A DNA stretch of 64,000 bases from Clostridiales bacterium (GTDB taxonomy: Bacteria; Bacillota; Clostridia; Saccharofermentanales; Saccharofermentanaceae): NCBI GenBank assembly GCA_017620475.1, contig JAFZQI010000028.1, forward strand, positions 1 through 64,000, written 5' to 3'. The notes under the pieces were generated by a model. It was given only the letters and a program-made list of their open reading frames with translations. It was not told the origin of the DNA and did not search any database. Position 1 is the first letter of the stretch; each line of letters starts with the position of its first letter. Shown here piece by piece: positions 25,810-35,093 of this stretch. The position numbers were made by a program, and so were the translations under genes.

Positions 25810-28505
25810 GCATCCTCCGGTTCTTCGGCATCAAATGCATCCTCGTCCGATACGGCTTCCATTCTCTTTCGAAGTGCAAGAGATTCGCGGATCCTGCGGA
25901 TCACGGTAAGGAAGATCAGTGCCAAAACGGACGCAACCGAAATCAGCACACAGAGTTTGAACTTCGCAGGATAGTACTCGAGCGAAATATTGTGTGTTCC
26001 GGAGCTGAGTTTTAATCCCATAAATGCATCGTCGATCGGAAGGACTTCTGCAGACATTCCATCCACCATGGCCGTCCAGTTCTCATCATACGGGATCGTC
26101 AGAAAAAGGACTCCGTCATTTTGGGCTGTGACGATTCCTTCTACATGGGTGGAATCGTAAGAGACGACCTTCATCTGTTCATCGGAAAGTTTCTCCACCA
26201 TTTCACGGTACATCGGTTCCACGACTCGGGCACACTGGATCCAAAGATTGCCGCTCAGTCCGTCTTCGTTAAACGAGATCGTGACCGTCTTTTCACAGTT
26301 TTCATCCATATATCCGATGTCGAGGATCTGGTAGGAACGGCCGGAGTATGATGTTTCTTTCGTCTCTTCTGTCACCGTATCCTTATCGTTGATCTTCACA
26401 TGGGCACCCTTGTTGGCGACCACATACACATAAAGGTGTGTACCCGGCTCCACGTCCAAAGGCTTGATGACGACCTGTGCTTTCTTCTTATCCGTGAAGG
26501 TGTACTTGTAACCGGTGCGGGAATTTCCGCCACCTTCGCTCATTCCTTCGGCATCACTCAGTTCAAGTTCAACTTCGGTAAAAACATCTCCGCTGATTCC
26601 AAGGCTCTTGACAAAAGCACTGGTGGAGATAAACGGAACCGAGGTCTGATTCATGTGGTATTCCAGCACCGCCGGATCGACCATATAACCCAGAGCCAAG
26701 GCATCCGGATTGACGCACTTGCGAAGTGTCGTACCAGACTCGACTTCCTTAAAACAGAACGGGATCGGCGAGGTCTTATAGATATCGTACATGTTCCGTA
26801 CGCCGAAAAGCGTACCTGTCACCTCGGTCATACCGAAGTTTCGCATGCTGTTGATGCCGTTGTTATGGAAACCCAGATTCTTGATGAACTTAACAAAGCT
26901 CTCCCGGGCGGTCGAGGTGAAAATGGAGATTCCTTTCATGTTGTAGAGTGCCGGCTGATTACAGATATATGCCGGATAGATCTCCGAACGTTCAAAGCCG
27001 TATTCGCACTTCTCCTCGGACTCCTCCATCATCTGCTGGACTTCATCGTAGTGGGATGCGTAGAACTCCCATCCGGTAAAGCTCTCGTGTGCCGCCACAA
27101 GGCTTACTGTCGCAATCGTCGAGGTAGCAAGTTCGGCCGTTAAGATGGAGAACAGAAGGATCTGCTGGAACATGGCGCTTTTCTTCCCCTCGCCGATCAC
27201 CCGCATGGCCGCGGTGTACAGGATCAGGAAAAGGAACGAAAGCCCGAGAGCCAGATATCCTTCCTCCCCTTCTCCGATCTTCTCGTAAAGGATCAGATAA
27301 CCGATCATGCACATGCAGGGAACCATCAGTTCCCGCTTCGTAAAACTCTTGAGGTTTCTTAAGACCTTATAGCCCATGATGACCACAAGGAAAGAGATCA
27401 GGAAAGCCTGTCGGTAAGGGATCTGGTTCGGGAAGTGGAATCCGTGCCAGATATAAGTCATCATGCGGCTGCTCAGGCTTACATACATGATGGCCAGTCC
27501 CACGCCATAAGCGATCTTCTCACGCAGACGGATCTTCTTGCAAAGGAAGAAAAGCGGGATCAGCATCGCCACGAAGACGCCGCAGTATACATTGGCCATA
27601 CCATCGCGGATATTCGGATTCGGCGCGATCAGGAAACGGCTGATGAAGTCGAACATGTCGTTCATGACGGTAAACTCTTTCGGGAAGGTTCCGCCGGTAG
27701 CCGAAGACTTCTGAAGCGTGATATACGTTGATAAAGTCAGGAATGCAGAAAGGCCTCCGCCGATGAGAGAATACACCGCGAAACGCCAAACCGCCGACCA
27801 GAAGTTCTTAAGCGTGATCTTCTCCGTAATGGAGACATAGAGGATCGGCGCATAGAACACCAGGAACAGGCAGACAAAATAGCCGGAGTAGAAGTTGGAG
27901 ATCAGGCAGACGGCAAGGGAGATGCAGTAAAGAAGAGGCTTCTTGTCCCGGAACATCTTGATCAGGCCGAGAACGATCAGCGGCAGAAGCACCACCGCAT
28001 CATGCCACATGATATTCCAGAAATAGGAGATCGCCCATCCGCAAAGCGCATATGCCGACGAGAATGAAGTCAGGAACAGATCGCGTCTGCCCTTGTCCAG
28101 TTCTTTGAGAAGATACGACATGAAAAGGCCCGTGAGTCCGCAGCGGAGTATCGCCAGGAAAGCAATACAGTCGCCGACATATTTCGGCGGAAAAAAGATC
28201 GCCAGGATATTCAGCGGGCTGGCCGAATAGTTGGCAAAGACCGCCCAGTAATTGGTTCCGAGGCCGACATTCCAGGAGAAGAAAAGGCTCTGTCCGGAAA
28301 GGATCTTATTTCTGGTTTCCACGAGAAAAGGAGCGTACTGGTGATAGCAGTCGACCGTCAGGATCATGTTCTCGCCGGTAGCGAAAGGATGGACCTGCAA
28401 TATCGCAAAAATCACCATCATGATGAATGACGGGATGAAAAAGGCATATATGTGAAACTGGCGTTCCGATAACTTGCGCAGGAAGCGCTTGTTTGATGGT
28501 CGCAT
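25806..28505 (-). CDS. YfhO family membrane protein (GT-C type), copy 2
   Basis: An 899-residue paralogue of the preceding gene: first membrane span at about 18-37, the family loop FFSWNVGLGTNYWAVFANYSASPLNI, about 12 further spans to residue 480, a large external domain and a C-terminal span (LCVLISVASVLALIFL). The MLTVDCYHQYAPFL-type loop with its conserved Asp after the first span is present. First gene of a three-gene operon reading yfhO-yfhO-exonuclease. ATG at 28505 is preceded by GAGGAA. Likely role: glycosylation of a wall polymer. Confidence 0.87.
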   Translation of the reverse strand: MRPSNKRFLRKLSERQFHIYAFFIPSFIMMVIFAILQVHPFATGENMILTVDCYHQYAPFLVETRNKILSGQSLFFSWNVGLGTNYWAVFANYSASPLNILAIFFPPKYVGDCIAFLAILRCGLTGLFMSYLLKELDKGRRDLFLTSFSSAYALCGWAISYFWNIMWHDAVVLLPLIVLGLIKMFRDKKPLLYCISLAVCLISNFYSGYFVCLFLVFYAPILYVSITEKITLKNFWSAVWRFAVYSLIGGGLSAFLTLSTYITLQKSSATGGTFPKEFTVMNDMFDFISRFLIAPNPNIRDGMANVYCGVFVAMLIPLFFLCKKIRLREKIAYGVGLAIMYVSLSSRMMTYIWHGFHFPNQIPYRQAFLISFLVVIMGYKVLRNLKSFTKRELMVPCMCMIGYLILYEKIGEGEEGYLALGLSFLFLILYTAAMRVIGEGKKSAMFQQILLFSILTAELATSTIATVSLVAAHESFTGWEFYASHYDEVQQMMEESEEKCEYGFERSEIYPAYICNQPALYNMKGISIFTSTARESFVKFIKNLGFHNNGINSMRNFGMTEVTGTLFGVRNMYDIYKTSPIPFCFKEVESGTTLRKCVNPDALALGYMVDPAVLEYHMNQTSVPFISTSAFVKSLGISGDVFTEVELELSDAEGMSEGGGNSRTGYKYTFTDKKKAQVVIKPLDVEPGTHLYVYVVANKGAHVKINDKDTVTEETKETSYSGRSYQILDIGYMDENCEKTVTISFNEDGLSGNLWIQCARVVEPMYREMVEKLSDEQMKVVSYDSTHVEGIVTAQNDGVLFLTIPYDENWTAMVDGMSAEVLPIDDAFMGLKLSSGTHNISLEYYPAKFKLCVLISVASVLALIFLTVIRRIRESLALRKRMEAVSDEDAFDAEEPEDA

Positions 28506-28765
28506 GTTCGTTCCTCGTAATTACTTCCAAAGTTTCTTTTAATAGGATTATAAAAATCCGTACGCATAATTGTATCACATAGAGGAAGGTACGGCAAAAA
28601 TATCCTGACCCGGTGCTTTTCGAAACGAAAAGCGCAGAAAATTATCGGATCTACCGCTTTTCTAAGAGTTCTGTAACTTTACGGAAATAGTTTTTGCATA
28701 CCATTTATGTTAGAGTAGATGTTGAGTAGTTGTATAACTTCTATGCGAAAAGATGGATAGGATCT
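28506..28765. promoter_or_regulatory. Divergent intergenic region
   Basis: 260 bases between yfhO copy 2 and the parvulin-like gene. It holds an inverted pair of the common word: CGGTGCTTTTCG (28611-28622) and CGAAAAGCGCAG (28626-28637). A TTTTTGCAT ... TATGTT element near 28690-28713 may be the rightward promoter (weak). Confidence 0.35.
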
Positions 28766-30616
28766 ATGAAGAAAAATAAGCACAATAAAGACGACCGCTC
28801 TTCGGAGAATTTGATGCCGTCGAATGAAAATATTACCGATGCAAAAGCACTGTCTTCCGCAGCGGATCCGGACATGCCGGCGGAAGCTGTGCCAACCGGG
28901 GAGAATCTGTCTGAAACTCAGGCGGAACAGCCTTCCGATTGGCAAGGCTCTCCGGATGTGGCTGATGAGCCTTCGGCGGAATACGCAGAAGACATCGATG
29001 CGGTTTCGGACGCAGGTCTTGCTACGGCATCTGATGAAGATCTTTCTTCTTTACCTGAGCAGGAAGCATGGATCCCGGACGAACCGGCTCCTATGGAACT
29101 GGGCGCGCATGAAGTACATACTCTCATCAACGAAGAGGATCCGGATGCGCCGATCTTTACCGAGACTTCGACTAAGCCTTCTGATGCGACACTGAACTCG
29201 AAGGGAAAGAAAGTCACCTGGAAGCCGAAGATGTTCCTTATCGCCATGGGAATCATTGCGATACTCATTTTGATCTGGTCCGTCATCTCTCTGGGAAATC
29301 TCAACGAACGCATGACCAGTCCCCTCACCGTCGGGAACCGGGATGTTTCTAATGCGGAATTCAGTTTCATGTATCACTACGTGCTTCTGGAGAATGGCGT
29401 AGATATTTTCAAAGAGAACACGGAAAAGATGCTTCAGGCTCCGGGCGAAAACGGATTCCCCACCTATCGCGACTACTTCCTGGATATTACGGCCAAGGAG
29501 ATCCAGACGACCTATATGCTGTACGATGATGCGTTGGAACACGGGTATTCGATCACGGATGATCACAGAGAACGTGCACAGGCGTATGTGGATTGGCTGA
29601 AGACGAAAGCGGATGCGATCCACGTGGATCTGGATACCTACATCAAAGGCACTTTCGGACCTTACGTTACCAAGAGCCTGATCCTGCAGATCCTGCCGAA
29701 GGTATACTTCGCAGAAGACTATGCCGGTCACCAGAAACTGCAGGAGCTGAAGGCCACGCCGGAACAGGCGGAGGCAGCATATCAGGATTCCAGAAACTCC
29801 TACGATCTGGTTTCCTACCGTGTGCTTCGTATGACATTCGAGGCACGTGAAGAGAACTATGTCACGACAGCGAATATTCACGCACAGAAGATCGTTGATG
29901 AGATCGATCACGACCAGAGCAAGTTTGAATCCGTAGCTGCGAAATACTTCTCCGGAGAAGCCCAGCAGCGCCTGCTGGTTCCGGACTCTACGCTTCATAA
30001 GCGTGTCCGTTTCTCGGAGATCAACGAGAAAGACTGGAAAGCCTGGCTGTTCGACACTTCGCGCCAGCCCGGCGATTGTGAGATCTTCCATGACGAGTAC
30101 GGATTCCCGATCATCTTCTGTTTCGTGGAGCGTGTCCGTCAGGAAGAACCGCTGCGTAACGTGCGCTTCTTCTACATTAACCTCGAGGATCAGGAAACGG
30201 GACGTGCCGGTATCCCTGCCAGCGAGATCATTCCGCTTTCGCAGACGATCTTTGACAGCATCACGGATGAAGCCAGCATGATCACGCTGGAGACCACTTA
30301 TGCGGATGAACTCATGGACGGTTCAATGAGAACGCTTCAGCAGACAGCGATCTATCCCGGCAACAACCCGGAAGATGTGGATGAGTGGATCTTCGATCCG
30401 ACAAGACAGCGCGGCGATAAGATCATGTTCGAAAGAGATAATCAGATGCTGATCCTGTTCTACGTGGAAGCATCTCCGAATCCGGAATGGTATGACCGCG
30501 TAAACAGCTTTATCCGCATGGATAACTATCAGCAGTTTGTAAGCGGACATCTGAAAGACTACTCTTACACGTTCCACGAAGAGGGATTAAAGTACATTGA
30601 AGACATTCCGTCGTAA
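28766..30616 (+). CDS. Membrane-anchored SurA/PrsA-like foldase with parvulin-like repeats
   Basis: A 616-residue type II membrane protein. Residues 1-150 are cytoplasmic, acidic and low in complexity; a membrane span lies at about 154-174 (MFLIAMGIIAILILIWSVISLG). Outside follows a SurA-N-like helical domain and two tandem segments sharing the pattern W.FD..RQ.GD..IF...G..I.FF.E, which resemble parvulin PPIase domains. Probable role: chaperone for exported proteins. The unusual features are the long acidic cytoplasmic tail and a transmembrane anchor where PrsA has a lipid anchor. ATG 28766 follows AGGAT; an earlier TTG at 28730 has no ribosome site. Confidence 0.7.
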   Translation: MKKNKHNKDDRSSENLMPSNENITDAKALSSAADPDMPAEAVPTGENLSETQAEQPSDWQGSPDVADEPSAEYAEDIDAVSDAGLATASDEDLSSLPEQEAWIPDEPAPMELGAHEVHTLINEEDPDAPIFTETSTKPSDATLNSKGKKVTWKPKMFLIAMGIIAILILIWSVISLGNLNERMTSPLTVGNRDVSNAEFSFMYHYVLLENGVDIFKENTEKMLQAPGENGFPTYRDYFLDITAKEIQTTYMLYDDALEHGYSITDDHRERAQAYVDWLKTKADAIHVDLDTYIKGTFGPYVTKSLILQILPKVYFAEDYAGHQKLQELKATPEQAEAAYQDSRNSYDLVSYRVLRMTFEAREENYVTTANIHAQKIVDEIDHDQSKFESVAAKYFSGEAQQRLLVPDSTLHKRVRFSEINEKDWKAWLFDTSRQPGDCEIFHDEYGFPIIFCFVERVRQEEPLRNVRFFYINLEDQETGRAGIPASEIIPLSQTIFDSITDEASMITLETTYADELMDGSMRTLQQTAIYPGNNPEDVDEWIFDPTRQRGDKIMFERDNQMLILFYVEASPNPEWYDRVNSFIRMDNYQQFVSGHLKDYSYTFHEEGLKYIEDIPS

Positions 30617-30664
30617 CGGAAGTGCAGGTAACGATAACCGGTTTGACGAAACTAATGTCGGAAA

Positions 30665-30787
30665 TCAGCCCATGTGCATGATGATGGCGATCAGCACCAG
30701 TATGGACGAGAGCATCATGATAGACAGAATGAGGGCAAGAAGCCTTGCGCCTGTGCTATAGCGAGATTTTCCCCGATTGACTCTCAT
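30665..30787 (-). CDS. Small membrane protein, 40 residues
   Basis: ATG at 30787 has AAAGGAGG with 9-base spacing. The product starts MRVNRGKSRYSTGAR, then one hydrophobic span of about 22 residues (LLALILSIMMLSSILVLIAI) and a short tail. Positive-inside charge fits an N-in orientation. The strong ribosome site and textbook membrane topology support a real gene. It follows the decayed gene at 30843 and could be the last member of the GH5 operon. Function unknown. Confidence 0.65.
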   Translation of the reverse strand: MRVNRGKSRYSTGARLLALILSIMMLSSILVLIAIIMHMG

Positions 30788-30842
30788 ACGGTGAGTCCTC
30801 CTTTAACATGCTAGAGATAGTGTATCACGAAGGCGGTTTTTG

Positions 30843-31548
30843 TCAAACTTCTTTCCTGACCAGGATCGTTCCGTACTGACCTTCGTCTTGGATCTGCAGG
30901 CCGTATTGTGCGATATACCAGTCGCGGATATCTTCGTAGCCGGAGCCGACAAACACGGCATCCGGCACACGTTCCGGATTGCGGGAATAGAACAGTTCCA
31001 GTCTTCCGATCACGAAAGAATTGAGGTTTTCTTCCGAGTAATTATGTAGTCCCGACAGCCATTCGGACGGGGCGCACATGACCACGTCCCAATCCTCCAG
31101 GAATATCCTGGACGTCTTCTCTTCTTTCTTCACGAAAAGGCACACCGGCGCCAGAATATTGAGGGGGAACATCACATAGTTCAGCGGGTAATCATTGACC
31201 TTCGGAGTCAGCCCCATGACCGTGATCCCGATCATCAGGCCGAGCACCGGTACCGCCGATAGGAACAGCTACCACTCTCTCTTCTTCGTAAGCTCCGGAT
31301 GGAGATAGAAGATCACCCCCAGCACCGCGACCATCAGGATGACATACAGGGAAAACGGAGCAACATTCAGAACATTCCATACATACCGCACCAGGATCAT
31401 AACCGGATTATGCTGCGGATGCTCCGGGTCCTCCAGGATCTGGGGGATATTCTTTATGACGTCGGAAAAGGACGCCCGGGAGAAAAGATACGAACAATCC
31501 CGCCAAAAAGAATATATCGTACTTATCGGCAAGCTTTCTGTCTCTCAT
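30843..31548 (-). pseudogene. Decayed polytopic membrane protein gene
   Basis: A start at 31548 (MRDRKLADKYDIFFLAGLFV) sits 4 bases after the GH5 stop, but this frame closes quickly. The coherent continuation (SFSDVIKNIPQ ... ) lies in another frame from about 31480, so there is one frameshift. That frame is then broken by an in-frame TAG at 31269-31271 and continues with LFLSAVPVLGLMIGITVMGL to a stop at 30843. The conceptual protein has three or four membrane spans and an external C-terminal domain (VFVGSGYEDIRDWYIAQYG), like the end of a GT-C or similar envelope glycosyltransferase. Two independent lesions argue for decay. Confidence 0.6.
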
Positions 31549-31552
31549 GATC

Positions 31553-32581
31553 TTACAGATAACGCAGAAGTTCCTCGCGCACGGCATCCATACGGGAATC
31601 GGAAATGCCGAAGTCCATCTTCTTAAAGTTCCAGGCGGACCGGCCGATCCCGTACTTGGTGAACACCTGATTGATCATGGCATACCACTTGACGGTATCT
31701 TCCGGTGCAACACGATCGACCACACCATACTCACCGCAATACAGCGCCACGTCCCGTTCCTGTGCCACCTGCAAGGCTTCCGAGAAGATCTTCTCGAAAT
31801 ACTCTGCGCTGAGCGTAGCCTCCTCCGGGAAACCGCGGAAGCCGGTCGTCACCTGTGACAGATTCCGCACGCCCGCTTCCTCCATTTCCTTGTACGGCGC
31901 ATCGATACGGATCCGGAAAGACGTATCCATGGTCGGAATCCACGGCGCACCCTGATGGGTAAAGATCAGCGGCTCATAGCAATGGAAATTGTATATAATG
32001 TTCTGATCATACGGCATCGCCAGATCCTTGACCGAATCGACACTGTTGTTCCAATATCCTCCGACCAGGATCTTGATCGTCGGGGCGATCTTGCGGATCC
32101 GGCGGATACACTCGTAAGAAATCGAATTCCAAAGGTCACAATAGGACTGGTCGGTCACTTCGTTCAGCAGTTCGAAAGCCAGCCGGTCTTCATACTTCCC
32201 GAACCGCTCCGCGACCCGTTCCCAGAGCGCGTAGAAACGCTCCTGCAGTTTCTTGCTATCGAAGAATCCCTCTTCTCCGAACGCCGGATCGAAGGAATAC
32301 CCCATGGTCTTATGCAGGTCGAGTATCATGTTGAGGCCGTACTTGCCGCACCAGTCGATCGCATCCTGAATGTGAGCATAGCCGCTCTCGACCGGATTTC
32401 CGTCCTTATCCTCGATCAGTTCGTAATCAAAAGGAAGACGGACGTGATCCATGCCCCAGCCTTGAATCGTCTTGATGTCTTCTTCTACTACAAAAGAACT
32501 GTATGTTTCTTCCGTATCGTCGCACTGGGACAGCCACCCCCCGAGATTGACTCCTTTTTGGTACCCTTTCCAAGTCTTCAT
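31553..32581 (-). CDS. GH5-family glycoside hydrolase, intracellular
   Basis: A 342-residue TIM-barrel enzyme. KGVNLGGWLSQCD at the N-terminus, HVRLPFDYE, LLNEV with the acid/base Glu, NFHCYEP and CGEYGV with the nucleophile Glu follow the GH5 cellulase layout. There is no signal peptide, so it acts on imported oligosaccharides, probably beta-glucosides or related glycans. Subfamily not assigned. It starts 154 bases after the ABC permease gene, past the 29-bp repeats, and is followed at 4 bases by the decayed membrane gene. Confidence 0.88.
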   Translation of the reverse strand: MKTWKGYQKGVNLGGWLSQCDDTEETYSSFVVEEDIKTIQGWGMDHVRLPFDYELIEDKDGNPVESGYAHIQDAIDWCGKYGLNMILDLHKTMGYSFDPAFGEEGFFDSKKLQERFYALWERVAERFGKYEDRLAFELLNEVTDQSYCDLWNSISYECIRRIRKIAPTIKILVGGYWNNSVDSVKDLAMPYDQNIIYNFHCYEPLIFTHQGAPWIPTMDTSFRIRIDAPYKEMEEAGVRNLSQVTTGFRGFPEEATLSAEYFEKIFSEALQVAQERDVALYCGEYGVVDRVAPEDTVKWYAMINQVFTKYGIGRSAWNFKKMDFGISDSRMDAVREELLRYL

Positions 32582-32654
32582 GAACCGTCTTCTCCTCTTC
32601 TTTGTCTATACTACGCTCATTATATCAGACTTCGACGAACAGAAGAAATCATTC

Positions 32655-32741
32655 GAGGTCCTTTTCTCGCGAGGAGATCCATCCGGGTCCTTTTCGAGCG
32701 GAAGGATCCATCCGGGTCCTTTTCGCGAGGAGGGATCATTC
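32655..32741. repeat. 29-bp tandem repeat, three copies
   Basis: Units 32655-32683, 32684-32712 and 32713-32741 abut exactly. Each starts (c/g)(g/a)GGTCCTTTTC and ends GATC(C)AT(T)C with small differences. Partial similarity continues to the left (agaagaaatcattc). The last unit includes the stop codon of the ABC permease gene. Each unit carries GAAAAGGACC on the minus strand, a variant of the word that is frequent in this window. Confidence 0.85.
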
Positions 32742-35093
32742 AGAGATCAGTTCGTATGCAGAGACCCGCCGGATCGAGCCGGACATCACATAGGTCATCG
32801 AGAAGATCAGTATACCGATCACGGCAACCGTGATAAGGATCAGTACCGGGAAGATGAGAAAACTTACCTTTTCCACACCAAACCCGGAAAGGATCACTTC
32901 CAGAAGCGGATTGACCAGAACATAACCGGCGGCGGCACCGATCACTGATGCAGCCAGCGTGACCGGAAGAAGAGAGAGAGAAAGCTGCAGTTTCAGCTGT
33001 TTGCTGGTAAAGCCGACCGCTTTCTTGATGCCGAATTCTTTTTCCTTCTTGATGAAGATCGTCTTCAGAAGGATCTTGATGACCAGAAGAATGATCGCCA
33101 CATTCAGCGCCACCATAATCATGACGACCAGGGAGACGGCGGAGATCTCCGTGCCTCTGCCGCTGTGGACCTCATCGTACCAGTTGCCCGTGGCCGAACA
33201 CTTGCTGCCGAGAAGGGCTTTGATATCCGAAAGCGCACGGTCGACACTTCCGACACTCGGATCAGAGACCCGGAAGCGGATGATCTGGTAATTGGGATCC
33301 ACATGGAGACGCTTGACACCTTCTTCACTCATGAAAATCCTCTCCCCCATGTTATATACGGCCTGCTGGAACCCGGTGATGATGTACCGTGCGGATATGT
33401 TCCCGTTCTTGACTTCGATCTCATCTCCGATGGTGACACCCAGACGTTTTGCCAGCACCTTCCCGATCACGCATTCGTTGTCTTCCCGAAAAGCAGCTCC
33501 CTCATATACGCCGCAGTCCAGATATTCCGGTTTGTCAGTATAGAAAGTAAATGTCTCGTTGCCTTCGATGCTGATGTTGGTGAAGTTATAGCCGTATACC
33601 TGGCTGATGCCGTCAATTTGCGATACCTGCTCCATGATTTGATGGGTCTCTTCGGTATCCGTGTTCACGTTAAAGTATCCGTCCGGATTATCCCCGTTGA
33701 TCAGGTGCATGAACGAGGTCGGGTCGACTTTGCTGTTATAAAAGAGGACCCCCGAAAACATGATCATAAAGGCGACCACGCTCATCACTCCCAGAAGAAT
33801 GATATTCTGTCCCTGGCTCTGCAGCATACTCTTCAGAGCCAGTAGCAGATTCAGGCTGCCTTTTGTGTCTTTAAGCGGAAGATAGTTCTTCGCAAAGCTA
33901 TGTTCTTTCAGACCGAACCGCAGCGCCGTGGCCGGATGCAGATTCTTCAGTTTGATCGTAGACAGGAATACGACGGCGGTCATGGCCACGGCGATGCCGG
34001 AGAGGACAAGGATGGTCGTGCCCGGGCAGAAACGGAGCACCCACTGAACACCGGTGATCGTCTGAAAGACCTTGTCATCCAGAACAGGCATAGTGACGTA
34101 GGAGATGGCGCATCCGATCACCGCTCCAATCAGGCCGATGATCACATACTCGATGGCCATGGCGGCGCGGATCCCTCCGACGGTGTGCCCGACAGCGCGA
34201 AGCGCCCCGATATTCTTGATGTCCCGATCGATGTTGTTATTGATCGTAAAGACGATCATGATCAGGCATACCGCGAGGACGACGATCGCGAACGCCGTCA
34301 CCAGTCCGGAAAGAATATCCGCAACAGCAATATACCCTTCTTTGGCCAGGTCACGTTCATAGATGTAGTAGTCGATGCCTTCGGAAGCCATTGCATCCGT
34401 CGCCGCCTTCACGGTATCCTTCTGGGTGCACTCCGCTGCGCAGTACAGTTTCACCATCTTTTTATTCGCATTCATATTGGTGATCCGGAAGATCTCGTCG
34501 GCCCGATTCTGCAGATCGGCAAACGTGTCCGTGTCTACCATGACCTCCATCCAGCCGTAGGCGTTTCCGCCGATCAAGGCCTCAAAGATGCCGCCAACTG
34601 TAAGGTCTACGTCCCCCGTCACTTCGAAACGGATGCGGAACCGATCGCCTACATGAATATGATTCACTTTCGCGTAATACGAGTTGAGGTAGATCACGTG
34701 CTCTGTGACGGATGCATCCAGGTCGATCATCCGGTATGGTTCAGCGGCACCATATTCCCCGTATCGTGTGATCGTGACGCCATCCAGTTCGATGGCATCC
34801 GGGGAATCATTGATAAAGACCTCGGGAGATCCGGGAGAGATCATATCCTGAATGGAGAATTCGGAGATTTCTCTGACCCCGTCAAGGGCCCGGCGGATCT
34901 CTTCATCCGATCCGTTCACATACGCCAAAACCTCTGCCTCATGCGTCTTTTCGCATTTCTCGTCATAGATCGAACTGTACTGTCCGGTAAAAAGGCCGGT
35001 GTGAAGCAGAAGCGAAGACAGTATCAGGATCATGAGGAAAGCCAGAAGGACGTTCCTGTCTTTGCGGATATTTGCTTTGATTAACTTTACCAT
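32736..35093 (-). CDS. ABC transporter permease, FtsX/MacB type
   Basis: A 785-residue permease: an N-terminal span (residues about 15-35), a large external domain to about 260, three spans forming the first FtsX module (about 265-375), another span near 435, a second external domain and a final FtsX module with three spans (about 655-770). This two-module layout is that of exporters of antimicrobial peptides or lipoproteins. It overlaps the ATPase gene by 7 bases. A two-component system lies 1.4 kb upstream, but a direct link is not shown. The stop falls in a 29-bp repeat. Confidence 0.85.
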   Translation of the reverse strand: MVKLIKANIRKDRNVLLAFLMILILSSLLLHTGLFTGQYSSIYDEKCEKTHEAEVLAYVNGSDEEIRRALDGVREISEFSIQDMISPGSPEVFINDSPDAIELDGVTITRYGEYGAAEPYRMIDLDASVTEHVIYLNSYYAKVNHIHVGDRFRIRFEVTGDVDLTVGGIFEALIGGNAYGWMEVMVDTDTFADLQNRADEIFRITNMNANKKMVKLYCAAECTQKDTVKAATDAMASEGIDYYIYERDLAKEGYIAVADILSGLVTAFAIVVLAVCLIMIVFTINNNIDRDIKNIGALRAVGHTVGGIRAAMAIEYVIIGLIGAVIGCAISYVTMPVLDDKVFQTITGVQWVLRFCPGTTILVLSGIAVAMTAVVFLSTIKLKNLHPATALRFGLKEHSFAKNYLPLKDTKGSLNLLLALKSMLQSQGQNIILLGVMSVVAFMIMFSGVLFYNSKVDPTSFMHLINGDNPDGYFNVNTDTEETHQIMEQVSQIDGISQVYGYNFTNISIEGNETFTFYTDKPEYLDCGVYEGAAFREDNECVIGKVLAKRLGVTIGDEIEVKNGNISARYIITGFQQAVYNMGERIFMSEEGVKRLHVDPNYQIIRFRVSDPSVGSVDRALSDIKALLGSKCSATGNWYDEVHSGRGTEISAVSLVVMIMVALNVAIILLVIKILLKTIFIKKEKEFGIKKAVGFTSKQLKLQLSLSLLPVTLAASVIGAAAGYVLVNPLLEVILSGFGVEKVSFLIFPVLILITVAVIGILIFSMTYVMSGSIRRVSAYELISE

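Noticed and set aside
31269-31271. In-frame TAG as possible recoding (pyrrolysine or readthrough)
   Set aside because: A separate frameshift in the same gene makes simple decay the better explanation.
32655-32741. Possible CRISPR array
   Set aside because: The 29-bp units abut directly without spacers and there are no cas genes.
33900-35084. A 394-codon + strand ORF
   Set aside because: Antisense shadow of the ABC permease; rich in Asp, His and Arg as expected from reversed membrane codons.
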